This document shows, in pieces, positions 52,702 through 61,796 of a stretch of 64,000 nt of DNA. The notes beneath the pieces were generated by a model, which saw only the letters and a list, made by a program, of their open reading frames with translations, was not told where the DNA came from and did no database searches. The position numbers were made by a program, and so were the translations under genes. How positions within the stretch are numbered: position 1 is the stretch's first letter; every line of letters starts with the position of its first letter. This stretch comes from Campylobacteraceae bacterium (GTDB taxonomy: Bacteria > Campylobacterota > Campylobacteria > Campylobacterales > Sulfurospirillaceae), in the NCBI GenBank assembly GCA_027050775.1, contig JALUBH010000007.1:1-64000 (forward strand), in the 5' to 3' direction.

Positions 52702-53276
52702 TAAAATCTAGCAGTTTGCGGAGCATTTATGATATCGAAAAACTCTTTCCTTGTATCTGATTTCAAAAAGAGTCCTCTGAGTGATGATGTTGTGGTATTT
52801 GAATGTGTTTTTTCAACACCTCTCATCTCCATACACATGTGCCTTGCTTGAACAACTACACCAACGCCTTTAGGGGCTATAACTTCATCGATTGCATGTG
52901 CTATCTGTTCGGTGAGTTGTTCTTGTATTTGCAGTCTTCTTGCGAACATATCTACCATTCTTGGTATTTTTGAGAGCCCTACAACTTTACCATCAGGTAT
53001 ATATGCCACATGTGCCCTGCCGATAATCGGAAGTAGATGATGCTCACACATAGAGTAAAATTCTATGTCTTTTATGAGTACCATTTGACTGTTATCACTA
53101 CTAAAAAGAGCTTCGTTCAATACTTTTTTTGGATCTTGGTGATACCCTTGTGTCATAAATTCAAAAGATTTAAAAACTCGTTTTGGTGTTTTTAAAAGCC
53201 CTTCTCTGTTTGGATTTTCCCCTAGAATTTCCAGCATTCTTTTCACTAAATTTTCAAATTCTTCCTCTTTTTGCAT
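52701..53276 (-). CDS. folE: GTP cyclohydrolase I
   Basis: A 191-residue enzyme that makes dihydroneopterin triphosphate from GTP for folate and related pterins. Zinc ligands are in [19 protein letters not shown] and in [15 protein letters not shown]. Length is at the short end of the family (about 220 in E. coli) with a short N-terminus. It reads away from tig, with the promoters of both in the 132-base gap. Confidence 0.96.
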   Translation of the reverse strand: MQKEEEFENLVKRMLEILGENPNREGLLKTPKRVFKSFEFMTQGYHQDPKKVLNEALFSSDNSQMVLIKDIEFYSMCEHHLLPIIGRAHVAYIPDGKVVGLSKIPRMVDMFARRLQIQEQLTEQIAHAIDEVIAPKGVGVVVQARHMCMEMRGVEKTHSNTTTSSLRGLFLKSDTRKEFFDIINAPQTARF

Positions 53277-53408
53277 AAAAAATCCTCATATAAATTAGAC
53301 TTATTATACATCTTTTTTGCTTTTTGATAGTTAAAAGCGTGTGGATTAAATGGACTATAAAGCAAAAATTCGATATATTAAGAAAATTTTTATTTGAAAA
53401 GGGAATAT

Positions 53409-54746
53409 ATGCAGATTAATGCTAAAAAAGTTGATGATGCAAATGCAGTTGTAGAAGCGCAAATATCTACAGCATTGCTAAACAAAAAAGAGGATAAAAT
53501 CGCAGCCGCTGCTGCTAAGAATATGCAAGTAGATGGCTTTAGAAAAGGTAAAGTACCACTACATGTAGTAAAAGCAAGACACGGTGAGAAGATAAAACAA
53601 GATGCGGAACAAGAGGCACTAAAAGAGCTTTTTGATGCTTCTTTGTTGGAATTGGATGTTAAAGCGGATATGATGGTTGGAGAACCGGCTATAACCAAGT
53701 TTGATAAAAACGATAATGGTATAGAAGTCGAGATAAAAGTCTCTTTTAAACCGACTGTAAACATAGATGGCTACAAAGATTTGATTCCTGAGTATAAAAC
53801 ACCAAGAGTTATGAAAAAAGATGTAGAAGCAAGAGTTTCCGAAATGCTAAAAGCAGTAGCTCCAATGAAAAAAGTAGAAGAGGACAGAGGATTACAAAAT
53901 GGTGATTTTGCTCAAATCGACTTTGAAGGTTTTGTAGACGGAACTGCTTTTGAGGGCGGTAAAGCCAAAAAGTATCAACTTGAAATAGGAAGCGGATCAT
54001 TTATACCGGGTTTTGAAGCAGGCTTAATAGGACTAAAATCTGACGAAAGTAGGGATGTAACCGTTACATTTCCAAAAGAGTATAATAGCAAAGAACTAGC
54101 GGGCAAAGAGGCGCTTTTCAAGGTAAAGCTACTTGAAATACAAGCCAAAGATATAGATGCCAAACCAGATGAAGAGGCACTCAAAAAACTACTTCCGGGA
54201 GTTGAGAATCCAACTGTCGAAAAACTCGAGGAACAAGTCAAAGAACAGTTAAAAAATGAAAAGCTAGCAAAACTTTTTAATGATGAAGTAAAACCAAAAT
54301 TTGTAGATTTGATACTAGAAAAGATAGAGTTTGCTCTACCGGAAAACATCATAGAGCAAGAGATTGATTTGCAAGTAAGAAATATATTTGCAAAATTGAG
54401 CGAAGATGAGATCAAAGAGTATTCCGAGCATCCTGAAAAAGTTGAAGAAGAGAGAGCAAAATTTGCAGATGAGGCTAGAAATAGCGTAAAACTCACCTTT
54501 TTAGTAGATGAGTTGGCAAAAGTCGAGGATATCAAGGTAGATGACCAAGAAGTTATGCAAATGATATATTTTGAAGCGATGCAACAAGGTCAAGATCCAA
54601 AACAGTATTTTGAATATTATGAAAAGCAAGGATTGCTTCCTGCTATCAAAATGTCTATCGTTGAAGACAGACTCTTTACAAAACTCTTTACAAAAAAAGA
54701 GGTAAAAGAAAAAGAGGTAAAAGAAAAAGAGGTAAAAGAAAAATAA
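53409..54746 (+). CDS. tig: Trigger factor (ribosome-associated chaperone)
   Basis: A 445-residue chaperone and peptidyl-prolyl isomerase. I chose the ATG at 53409, after AAAAGGGAATAT. The N-terminal ribosome-binding domain (about 1-110) contains [17 protein letters not shown], the PPIase domain (about 145-240) contains [14 protein letters not shown], and the helical C-terminal chaperone domain extends to the end. The last residues are a repeat of KEKEV (three units) from a 15-base DNA repeat, not part of the family core. It overlaps clpP by 1 base. Confidence 0.95.
   Translation: MQINAKKVDDANAVVEAQISTALLNKKEDKIAAAAAKNMQVDGFRKGKVPLHVVKARHGEKIKQDAEQEALKELFDASLLELDVKADMMVGEPAITKFDKNDNGIEVEIKVSFKPTVNIDGYKDLIPEYKTPRVMKKDVEARVSEMLKAVAPMKKVEEDRGLQNGDFAQIDFEGFVDGTAFEGGKAKKYQLEIGSGSFIPGFEAGLIGLKSDESRDVTVTFPKEYNSKELAGKEALFKVKLLEIQAKDIDAKPDEEALKKLLPGVENPTVEKLEEQVKEQLKNEKLAKLFNDEVKPKFVDLILEKIEFALPENIIEQEIDLQVRNIFAKLSEDEIKEYSEHPEKVEEERAKFADEARNSVKLTFLVDELAKVEDIKVDDQEVMQMIYFEAMQQGQDPKQYFEYYEKQGLLPAIKMSIVEDRLFTKLFTKKEVKEKEVKEKEVKEK
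54697..54743 (+). repeat. 15-base tandem repeat at the tig 3' end
   Basis: GAGGTAAAAGAAAAA is repeated three times without change just before the tig stop codon, adding Glu-Val-Lys-Glu-Lys units. Being a multiple of three, gain or loss of units keeps the frame. It could vary between strains. Confidence 0.85.
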
Positions 54747-55333
54747 TGAGCTATGTTCCTATAGTAGTTGAAAAAACAGGAAGAGGCGAGAGAAGTTACG
54801 ATATATACTCAAGACTGCTAAAAGATAGAATTATAATGTTAAGCGGAGAGATAAATGATGCAGTTGCATCTTCTATCGTCGCTCAACTTCTATTTTTAGA
54901 GGCAGAAGACCCGGAAAAAGACATATATTTGTATTTAAACTCTCCGGGTGGTGTAATTACAAGTGGTTTTAGTATTTATGACACAATGAACTACATAAGA
55001 CCGGATATTTGCACTATATGTATAGGACAAGCCGCATCAATGGGAGCATTTCTGCTAAGCTGTGGTACAAAAGGCAAAAGATATGCTCTGCCAAACTCTA
55101 GAATCATGATACACCAACCACTAGGTGGAGCTCAAGGACAAGCGACAGATATAGAGATACAAGCTCGTGAAATTTTACGACTAAAAGAGGTCTTAAACAG
55201 TATATTAGCAAAAAATTGTAATCAAAAAATGCAAAAAATTGTAGAAGATACGGAGAGAGACTTTTTTATGAGCGCAAAAGAGTCTGTCGAATATGGTTTG
55301 ATAGACAAAGTTTTAGAAAAGAGTTTCAAATAA
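54746..55333 (+). CDS. clpP: ATP-dependent Clp protease proteolytic subunit
   Basis: A 195-residue serine protease that forms two stacked heptamer rings and works with ClpX or ClpA. The catalytic Ser is in [16 protein letters not shown] (near residue 97), His in [14 protein letters not shown] (near 122) and Asp in the later C-terminal part ([12 protein letters not shown] region). It follows tig with a TAATG overlap, as is standard in Campylobacterota. Confidence 0.97.
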   Translation: MSYVPIVVEKTGRGERSYDIYSRLLKDRIIMLSGEINDAVASSIVAQLLFLEAEDPEKDIYLYLNSPGGVITSGFSIYDTMNYIRPDICTICIGQAASMGAFLLSCGTKGKRYALPNSRIMIHQPLGGAQGQATDIEIQAREILRLKEVLNSILAKNCNQKMQKIVEDTERDFFMSAKESVEYGLIDKVLEKSFK

Positions 55334-55351
55334 AATATAGGGGGAACTTGG

Positions 55352-56401
55352 ATGGTTCGTTTAGATAAAGATAAACTACAAGGGGATTTTATACCTCCTG
55401 TAAAAAAAGCACACAATATCGAAACAGCAAGTGTTCAAAATGCAAATAGCGAATTGGAAAAATTCTCTCTCTTTGTATTAAGATCTATTATCGATGATAA
55501 TGTTCCCCCAACTCCTGGTAATTTTCAGATATATTTTGAAAAACTACTAGAAAACAAACCGATGGCATTCAAAAAAAGAATGAAAGAGTACCAAGACAAT
55601 GACGATATAGATGCAGATGAATACAGAGCAAAAATGGAGAGAGAGATAAAAGAAGGTTTTACGCAAATCAAAGGCATAGTAAAGGTTGTATCTACCATCT
55701 ATAAAAACCTAAATATTATGAGACAGATTGTCAAAAAAAGGCTAGATGAGATAAAAATCAATGCTAGTCAGCTCTCTATAGACAGCACTCTTTCAAAACT
55801 TAATGATGATATAGAAAAACTAACGGCCTTAACAACAAAACAGATGGAAACATTAAAAGAGCACTATGTCAAAACAATCGAAATTCTCAAAGATGTTGAA
55901 AATAAAGCGATATTTGATTCAAAATATGGAGTTTATAACAAAAAACACCTTCTCGTCTCACTTCAAAAAGAGTTAGACACAATCAGGCAGTACAACCATA
56001 AAAGTTCAATCGTCATGATAAAAATAAAGCATGAAGTACTAGATAAAATAGTCACAGCCAAAGAGAGAGAGATACTGACAAGAAACATCGCCAAACTCTT
56101 GATGAAAACCTCAAGAAGAAGTGATGTGGTTGCTCACTATGGAGGAGGAATCTTTGCAATCTTAATGAAACATACTGATATAAACAGTGCGGAAAAAGCT
56201 TGTGAAAGAATTGGTGAACTTATATATGGCACTAGCTTTTTTATCGATGAGACAGAGATAGAGATAGATATAGAACTAGGAATTATGCCTATAGACCCCC
56301 ATTATGATATAGAAGAGTCAATCATAGCTGCTCTAGATGTACTCCCGCAAACAGGGAAAAATACGCAGATGTATCTTGTTGGACAATTTAACGGAAAATA
56401 G
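55352..56401 (+). CDS. GGDEF-domain protein with a degenerate active site
   Basis: A 349-residue protein. An N-terminal helical region (about 1-190) is followed by a GGDEF-like domain (about 195-345). The signature loop that should read GGDEF is GGGIF in RRSDVVAHYGGGIFAILMKH, so the two acidic residues that bind metal and catalyse are lost. It probably cannot make cyclic di-GMP. It may bind GTP or c-di-GMP as a sensor, or have a structural role. It sits between clpP and def, in a conserved Campylobacterota order. Confidence 0.83.
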   Translation: MVRLDKDKLQGDFIPPVKKAHNIETASVQNANSELEKFSLFVLRSIIDDNVPPTPGNFQIYFEKLLENKPMAFKKRMKEYQDNDDIDADEYRAKMEREIKEGFTQIKGIVKVVSTIYKNLNIMRQIVKKRLDEIKINASQLSIDSTLSKLNDDIEKLTALTTKQMETLKEHYVKTIEILKDVENKAIFDSKYGVYNKKHLLVSLQKELDTIRQYNHKSSIVMIKIKHEVLDKIVTAKEREILTRNIAKLLMKTSRRSDVVAHYGGGIFAILMKHTDINSAEKACERIGELIYGTSFFIDETEIEIDIELGIMPIDPHYDIEESIIAALDVLPQTGKNTQMYLVGQFNGK

Positions 56402-56411
56402 GAAAGTAACC

Positions 56412-56927
56412 ATGATAAGAGATATAGTCATATACCCGGACAAGAGGCTCAGAAAAGTCTCTAAAGATATAACCGAATTTGATGAAAAGCTACACACACT
56501 TTTAAATGATATGTATGAAACCATGATAGCAAAAGAGGGAATTGGACTTGCGGCCATACAAATTGGGATTGAAAAAAATATTCTTCTCATAAATCTTGCA
56601 GACGAAGATGGCAAACAAGAAAAAGAAGATCTTCTTGAAGCCATAAATCCAAAAATTACACATCTTGAGGGAAACGAAACATACCAAGAAGGCTGTCTTA
56701 GTGTACCTGGATACTACGAAGATGTGCAAAGAGCCCAAAATATAACAGTTGAGTATTTTGATAGATACGGTACTAAAATAGTGAGAAATTTAGAAGGCTT
56801 ACTTGCAATAGCCATGCAACATGAGATAGACCATTTAAAAGGCCATCTTTTTATCGAGAAACTCTCCTATCTTAAACGCAAAAAATTTGAAAAAGAGTGG
56901 AAAAAGAGACTCAAAGCAGGCAAATAG
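56412..56927 (+). CDS. def: Peptide deformylase
   Basis: A 171-residue metalloenzyme that removes the formyl group from new proteins. I chose ATG 56412, after GGAAAGTAACC. Family motifs are EGIGLAAIQIG (motif 1), EGCLSVPGYY with the Cys metal ligand (motif 2) and MQHEIDHLKG with both His ligands (motif 3). It precedes the ComM-like gene by 2 bases. Confidence 0.97.
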   Translation: MIRDIVIYPDKRLRKVSKDITEFDEKLHTLLNDMYETMIAKEGIGLAAIQIGIEKNILLINLADEDGKQEKEDLLEAINPKITHLEGNETYQEGCLSVPGYYEDVQRAQNITVEYFDRYGTKIVRNLEGLLAIAMQHEIDHLKGHLFIEKLSYLKRKKFEKEWKKRLKAGK

Positions 56928-56929
56928 TA

Positions 56930-58456
56930 GTGCCTGAAAGTAAAGTCAAAAAAGCATTTTGTGCCACACTTGATTTTAATATTGCTAAAAAAATCTTCGT
57001 AGAATCAACTTTTATAAGGGCTCTGCCAGGGTTCTCGATAGTAGGAATGGCAAATCAAAGCATACAAGAATCAAGAGATCGGATAAAATCAGCTCTTTTA
57101 GGCATAGGTTTTAAATTTCCCTCACAAAAGATCACTATAAATCTATCACCAAGTGATATAAAAAAAGAGGGCGGTCACTTTGACCTTGTCATTGCCCTTT
57201 TGATTGCATTTCAAAAAACAAGCTCTACATGTAGAGATTTCTATATTTTTGGTGAACTAGGGCTTGACGGCAAAGTCAAAAGCACATCAGCTATATTTCC
57301 TATACTTCTCTCTTTGGCTAGAAAGTATAAAAACATAAGTGTTTTATTACCAAATGATATGTTAGAAAAAGCTTCTCAAATAAAAGGTATTAAAATTTAT
57401 GGTGTTGCAACACTCTTTGAAGCCATGGAGTTTTTCCAAGAAAAAAGATATGAGTTACCATATAAACAGATAGAGACAAAAGAGTTTTTTGATAAAAAAA
57501 TTGAAATAAACAAAAAAGAGTATTTTTATGATGTGGATTTTTCACTCGATTTTAAAGATGTCAAAGGTCATAAGTTTTTAAAAAGAGCCCTATGTATAAG
57601 TGCGGCCGGCATGCACAATCTCCTGCTTGAGGGGAGTCCCGGATGTGGCAAGAGTATGAGTATCAAAAGACTAAGATACATACTCCCTCCCGTAAGCATA
57701 GAGGAAGTTCTAGAGTCTCAAGCATACAAATCTATCAACCAAGAAGATGAAAACCTGAGCGCTAAAAGAGCTTTTCGCGCACCACATCACAGCTCAAGCA
57801 GACCTAGTATCTTTGGCGGTGGGAGCTCAAGAGCGATGGCAGGAGAAGCAGCCTTGGCGCACAATGGCATACTTTTTTTTGATGAACTTCCTCATTTCTC
57901 AAAGCAGATTTTAGAGAGCTTAAGAGAGCCTTTGGAAAATCACAAGGTATTGATTTCAAGAGTAAACACTAAGATAGAATATGACACAAAATTTCTATTT
58001 GCTGCGGCACAAAACCCTTGCCCTTGTGGAAATCTATTTAGCAAAGTAAGAGAATGCAGATGTTCTGATTTGGAGATAGCTAGATATAAATCGAGGATTT
58101 CTGACCCTATATTGGATAGAATAGATTTATATATTTTAGTTGATGAAGACTTTTCCAAAGAAAACACAGCAAGCTCTAAAGAGATGTTTGAGGATATCCT
58201 AAAAGCTTTTATTTTTCAAAAAAGTAGAGGGCAAGATGAGCTAAATGCAAATTTAAGTGAAAAAGATATAAATAAGTTTTGCATACTCCAAGAAGATGCA
58301 AAATATATGCTCGATAAGGCTATAAGTAGATATGGATTAAACCAAAGAAGCGTAAGCAAGATACTCAAAATTTCAAGAACGATAGCAGATATAGACCAAA
58401 GTGAAACTATACAAAAAGAGCATCTGCTAGAAGCTTTAAACTATAGGAAGAGATGA
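56930..58456 (+). CDS. ComM/YifB-family Mg-chelatase-like AAA+ ATPase
   Basis: A 508-residue ATPase. I chose the GTG at 56930, 2 bases after the def stop; the frame from 56897 lies inside def. An N-terminal Lon-like domain (about 1-170, with RALPGFSIVGMANQSIQESRD and IKKEGGHFDLVIALLI) precedes an AAA+ domain with Walker A EGSPGCGKSMSIKRL, Walker B GILFFDELPHFS and the sensor block AAAQNPCPCGN. The C-terminal part is a Mg-chelatase-type helical domain. ComM is a branch-migration helicase in natural transformation, so DNA uptake is plausible. Confidence 0.92.
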   Translation: MPESKVKKAFCATLDFNIAKKIFVESTFIRALPGFSIVGMANQSIQESRDRIKSALLGIGFKFPSQKITINLSPSDIKKEGGHFDLVIALLIAFQKTSSTCRDFYIFGELGLDGKVKSTSAIFPILLSLARKYKNISVLLPNDMLEKASQIKGIKIYGVATLFEAMEFFQEKRYELPYKQIETKEFFDKKIEINKKEYFYDVDFSLDFKDVKGHKFLKRALCISAAGMHNLLLEGSPGCGKSMSIKRLRYILPPVSIEEVLESQAYKSINQEDENLSAKRAFRAPHHSSSRPSIFGGGSSRAMAGEAALAHNGILFFDELPHFSKQILESLREPLENHKVLISRVNTKIEYDTKFLFAAAQNPCPCGNLFSKVRECRCSDLEIARYKSRISDPILDRIDLYILVDEDFSKENTASSKEMFEDILKAFIFQKSRGQDELNANLSEKDINKFCILQEDAKYMLDKAISRYGLNQRSVSKILKISRTIADIDQSETIQKEHLLEALNYRKR

Positions 58457-59844
58457 TGCAAAAGATATTTGATGAAGTTTTAACATTGGATAAGAGGTGC
58501 TATGAAGAGTTTGCATTAAGTGAAGATATACTCATGGAACATGCTTCCATGAAAATTTGCGAGGCTATAAGAGAAAAAGTTGAGCCAAAAAATAAAATCT
58601 TCTTTTTGTGCGGTCCGGGAAATAATGGCGGAGATGGCATAGCAAGTGCAAGAATCTTACACGATGAATATGATGTTTGTATCTATTTACCTTATGGTGC
58701 TAAATCTAAAATGGCAAGACTGCAGTTAAAAAGATATGAGCTACTAGGTGGAAGAGTTGTCGATGGCACACAAGAGGCAAGCGCCTATATAGATGCCCTA
58801 TTTGGCTCAGGTCTCAGAAAAAAACTAGATAAAAAATCTTGTGAAATTATAAATTGGATAAATAGCAAAAAAGCACATAAAATCTCTTGCGACATACCTA
58901 GCGGAATAGGAGTCGGTTTTATATCAGATGAAGTATTTATTGCTGATATTAGCATAAGTATGGGTGCTTTAAAGCTTCCTTTATTTGAGGATTTTGCAAA
59001 AAATTATGTAGGTGATATCAAAGTAGCGGATTTAGGAGTGGCTAGGGAAGTTTATGAAAATGATAGTGATGTTTTCTTGTTGGAAACACAAGATATGAAA
59101 CTCCCTCTTAGAGAAAATAAAAATAGCAACAAAGGCTCTTTTGGACACACCTGTCTAGTTCAAGGTGAAAGAAAAGGTGCAGCTATACTAGCGGCAACCG
59201 CTGCACTAAACTTCGGTTCTGGTTTGATAACAGTTATGACTAACGGCACTAACGATACAATACCTCCTTATCTTATGAGTTCAAGCAATATTCCAGAAAA
59301 TACCACTTCGCTTGTAATTGGAATGGGACTTGGAAACAGGGAATTTGAATTAGATATTCTGCTTAAAAGTGATTTTCCAATCGTCATAGATGCAGATATG
59401 TTTTACAAAAGAAGCATAACTCAACTATTAGAAATTAAAAAAAACATAATACTAACACCACATCCAAAAGAGTTTGCCTCACTACTTGAAATTTGTGACA
59501 TAGCAAAAACCGATGCCAAAGAGATTCAAAAAGATAGATTTAATTATGTCAAAAAATTTGCACACAGATTTCCAAATGTAACGCTCATACTAAAAGGCGC
59601 AAATACTATAATCACAACAAATAAGCAAATCTACATAAACACTCTTGGAACAAATACCCTCTCAAAAGGAGGAAGTGGTGATGTACTTAGTGGATTGCTT
59701 GGTTCTCTTTTAGCGCAAGGGTATAGCGTAAAAGATGCAGCTATCACAGCTGTTTTAGCCCACTCGATTGCTACAAAAAAACTTAAAATAAATAACTATG
59801 CACTAAATCCTCTAGATATCTGTAAGGAGATAAAATGTCTGTAA
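58453..59844 (+). CDS. nnr: Bifunctional NAD(P)H-hydrate epimerase/dehydratase
   Basis: A 463-residue repair enzyme joining a YjeF_N epimerase domain (about 1-200, with CGPGNNGGDGIASARIL) to a YjeF_C/CARKD ADP-dependent dehydratase (about 215-460, with GSFGHTCLVQGERKG, LTPHPKEFASLL and LSKGGSGDVLSGLLGSLL). It restores NADH and NADPH damaged by hydration. The gene overlaps ComM by 4 bases and purN by 10 bases. Confidence 0.94.
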   Translation: MMQKIFDEVLTLDKRCYEEFALSEDILMEHASMKICEAIREKVEPKNKIFFLCGPGNNGGDGIASARILHDEYDVCIYLPYGAKSKMARLQLKRYELLGGRVVDGTQEASAYIDALFGSGLRKKLDKKSCEIINWINSKKAHKISCDIPSGIGVGFISDEVFIADISISMGALKLPLFEDFAKNYVGDIKVADLGVAREVYENDSDVFLLETQDMKLPLRENKNSNKGSFGHTCLVQGERKGAAILAATAALNFGSGLITVMTNGTNDTIPPYLMSSSNIPENTTSLVIGMGLGNREFELDILLKSDFPIVIDADMFYKRSITQLLEIKKNIILTPHPKEFASLLEICDIAKTDAKEIQKDRFNYVKKFAHRFPNVTLILKGANTIITTNKQIYINTLGTNTLSKGGSGDVLSGLLGSLLAQGYSVKDAAITAVLAHSIATKKLKINNYALNPLDICKEIKCL

Positions 59845-60410
59845 AAAAAATAGCTATACTCTTCAGCGGTAGTGGAACAAATTTGGAAAATTTACTCGAA
59901 AAACTACATCTAAAAGAGTTTGGCAAAATAAAGATAGAAGTAAGCGCCACTATATGCAACAACCCAAATGCAAAAGGCATACAAAGATCACAAAAATACG
60001 GCATAGAGCCCACCATAATCGATCATAAAGAGTACAAAACAAGAGAAGAATTTGATGCAAAACTGCTCGATGAAATTAGAAAAAGTGGAGCCGAACTGAC
60101 AGTTTTGGCAGGTTTTATGAGGTTTCTTACGCCTGTTTTTACAAAAAATATTAAAGCTATCAACCTTCACCCATCACTTTTACCACTTTTTAAAGGTGGA
60201 CATGCGATAGAGGATAGCTTTAAATCAAATATGAAAGTAGGCGGTATAACAGTTCACTATGTCAATGAAGAGCTTGATGGAGGCACAATAATCGCTCAAA
60301 AATGTTTTGAAAAAACAGATAATATGAGCATGAAAAAATATGAAAAAAATATACATAAACTAGAGTATGAGCTACTCCCCGAAGTAGTTATCAGTCTATT
60401 GACCAAATAA
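59835..60410 (+). CDS. purN: Phosphoribosylglycinamide formyltransferase
   Basis: A 191-residue enzyme that transfers a formyl group from 10-formyl-THF to GAR in purine synthesis. Motifs are AILFSGSGTNLENLLEKL (phosphate-binding, near 7-24), the catalytic Asn/His pair in INLHPSLLPLFKGGHA and the Asp in EELDGGTIIAQK. It closes the tig-clpP-GGDEF-def-ComM-nnr run. The other purine gene in this window, purM, is 28 kb away. Confidence 0.96.
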   Translation: MSVKKIAILFSGSGTNLENLLEKLHLKEFGKIKIEVSATICNNPNAKGIQRSQKYGIEPTIIDHKEYKTREEFDAKLLDEIRKSGAELTVLAGFMRFLTPVFTKNIKAINLHPSLLPLFKGGHAIEDSFKSNMKVGGITVHYVNEELDGGTIIAQKCFEKTDNMSMKKYEKNIHKLEYELLPEVVISLLTK

Positions 60411-60506
60411 ATAATCCTAAAAGCCAACATTTCCTTGACAAATAAGCAAAATTTGTGTAGAATTTCACCCTTAAAATACCAGTTTAGTTATGATATTTTA
60501 TTGTGT

Positions 60507-60584
60507 CGGGGCGTAGCGCAGTCTGGTTAGCGCATCTGGTTTGGGACCAGAGGGCCGAAGGTTCGAATCCTTTCGCCCCGACCA
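60507..60584 (+). tRNA. tRNA-Pro (TGG)
   Basis: A 78-base cloverleaf. The acceptor CGGGGCG/CGCCCCG, the anticodon stem TCTGG/CCAGA with loop TTTGGGA (anticodon TGG), T arm GAAGG-TTCGAAT-CCTTT and encoded CCA are all present. It is the first of five tRNAs in this cluster. Confidence 0.95.
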
Positions 60585-60602
60585 TTTATATTTTGAAATC
60601 TG

Positions 60603-60679
60603 GTGAGTGTAGCTCAGTTGGTTAGAGCATCGGGTTGTGGTTCCGAGGGTCGTGGGTTCGATTCCCATCATTCACCCCA
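60603..60679 (+). tRNA. tRNA-His (GTG)
   Basis: A 77-base cloverleaf with acceptor GTGAGTG/CATTCAC and anticodon loop TTGTGGT (GTG). The base just before it (60602) is G and can pair with the discriminator C, giving the extra G-1 that histidyl-tRNA synthetase needs. CCA is encoded. Confidence 0.95.
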
Positions 60680-60696
60680 TTGTTTAACCGAGTTTT

Positions 60697-60773
60697 GCGC
60701 TCGTAGCTCAATTGGATAGAGCAACGGACTTCGGATCCGTAGGTTGTAGGTTCGACTCCTGTCGGGCGCACCA
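60697..60773 (+). tRNA. tRNA-Arg (TCG)
   Basis: A 77-base cloverleaf with acceptor GCGCTCG/CGGGCGC, anticodon stem ACGGA/TCCGT and loop CTTCGGA (anticodon TCG). The T arm is GTAGG-TTCGACT-CCTGT, with encoded CCA. The T-stem contains two wobble pairs and an A.T pair. Confidence 0.93.
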
Positions 60774-60792
60774 CCTAAAACCGAAACTAGAT

Positions 60793-60869
<77 letters not shown>

Positions 60870-60882
60870 CTTAACTGTCTCA

Positions 60883-60942
60883 AATCTAATGAACAAAGTT
60901 CATCAGATTTTCAGTCACTAAAGCTTCGACTTAAAGTCGAGA
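60883..60942 (+). repeat. Two-hairpin intergenic repeat, copy C, between tRNA genes
   Basis: Hairpin 1 AATCTAATGAAC-AAA-GTTCATCAGATT (60883-60909; one A.C mismatch) is followed by a TTTTCAGTC linker, ACTAAAGCTTC and hairpin 2 TCGAC-TTAAA-GTCGA (60926-60940) then GAT. The layout and the 11-base core match copies A and B. The unit lies between tRNA-Arg and tRNA-Leu, so it would be part of the tRNA precursor if co-transcribed. Confidence 0.65.
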
Positions 60943-60962
60943 TTTTATCTTATTATTGTTGT

Positions 60963-61047
60963 GCGGATGTGGTGAAATTGGTAGACACGCCAGACTTAGG
61001 ATCTGGTGCTTCACGGCGTGGAAGTTCGAGTCTTCTCATCCGCACCA
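60963..61047 (+). tRNA. tRNA-Leu (TAG)
   Basis: An 85-base class II cloverleaf with acceptor GCGGATG/CATCCGC, anticodon stem CCAGA/TCTGG with loop CTTAGGA (anticodon TAG), a variable arm TGCTTCACGGCGT and encoded CCA. Confidence 0.95.
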
Positions 61048-61097
61048 CTCTTTCTTAAGTCAAAAAACAAATTATTATCTATAAAAAGAGGATTATT

Positions 61098-61796
61098 ATG
61101 AAAATTATTTTGGGAATTCTTGTGTTAATGAGTGTAAATATTTATGCAAATATAAATACTACAAAAAAAGCTATGGCCGAGTATCAAAGGGGCAATATAA
61201 ATAAAGCAATTAAGCTACTATCTAAATCTTGTGATGGTGGCGAATTGAATGCCTGTGTAAATTTAGGTTATATATATGTATTCAGCCTATCTGTAAAACA
61301 AAATTTTGTCAAGGGCTACTCCTTGCTTAAAAAGGCTTGTGATGCCAACAACAGCAAGGGTTGCATACTTCTAGGAAATTCAATCATACAAGAAGAGAGC
61401 AATCTCTGGTATAACTTTCAAAAAAATAAAACTCCCACACCAAAAGATATAAAAGAGCACAGAAAGAGGCGTGATGTGGGTGTGAACTATTTCAAAAAGG
61501 CTTGTAAAATCGGCTCGTCTGCCGGATGTGATAATTTAGGTGAAGCTTATTGGAATTATGTTCAAAAAAATGGCGGAATTAAGAAATTTCCAAAATTAGC
61601 TAATAAAGCTTTTGATGCACTCGGGAAAGCATGCGAAATGAAAAACTTAAGAAGCTGTATGCAACTTGGATACATATATGAAAATATGGACAAAAAGCAC
61701 ATCTCTTTAGCTAATAAACTTTACAAAAAAGCTTGTAATATAGGTTATGCTCCAGCGTGCAAGAAGTATGATAAACTACATGAATTGGGATATTAG
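61098..61796 (+). CDS. Exported Sel1-repeat (Hcp-like) protein
   Basis: A 232-residue secreted protein (signal about 1-17). At least four Sel1/TPR-like repeats have paired cysteines about eight residues apart (SCDGGELNACVNLGYIYV, ACDANNSKGCILLGNSI, ACKIGSSAGCDNLGEAY, ACEMKNLRSCMQLGYIYE). This cysteine pattern matches the Helicobacter cysteine-rich protein (Hcp) family, whose disulfide-bridged repeats form a curved solenoid. The role in other species is protein binding; some Hcp members weakly bind penicillin. It overlaps the convergent FAD oxidoreductase gene by 4 bases. Confidence 0.86.
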   Translation: MKIILGILVLMSVNIYANINTTKKAMAEYQRGNINKAIKLLSKSCDGGELNACVNLGYIYVFSLSVKQNFVKGYSLLKKACDANNSKGCILLGNSIIQEESNLWYNFQKNKTPTPKDIKEHRKRRDVGVNYFKKACKIGSSAGCDNLGEAYWNYVQKNGGIKKFPKLANKAFDALGKACEMKNLRSCMQLGYIYENMDKKHISLANKLYKKACNIGYAPACKKYDKLHELGY

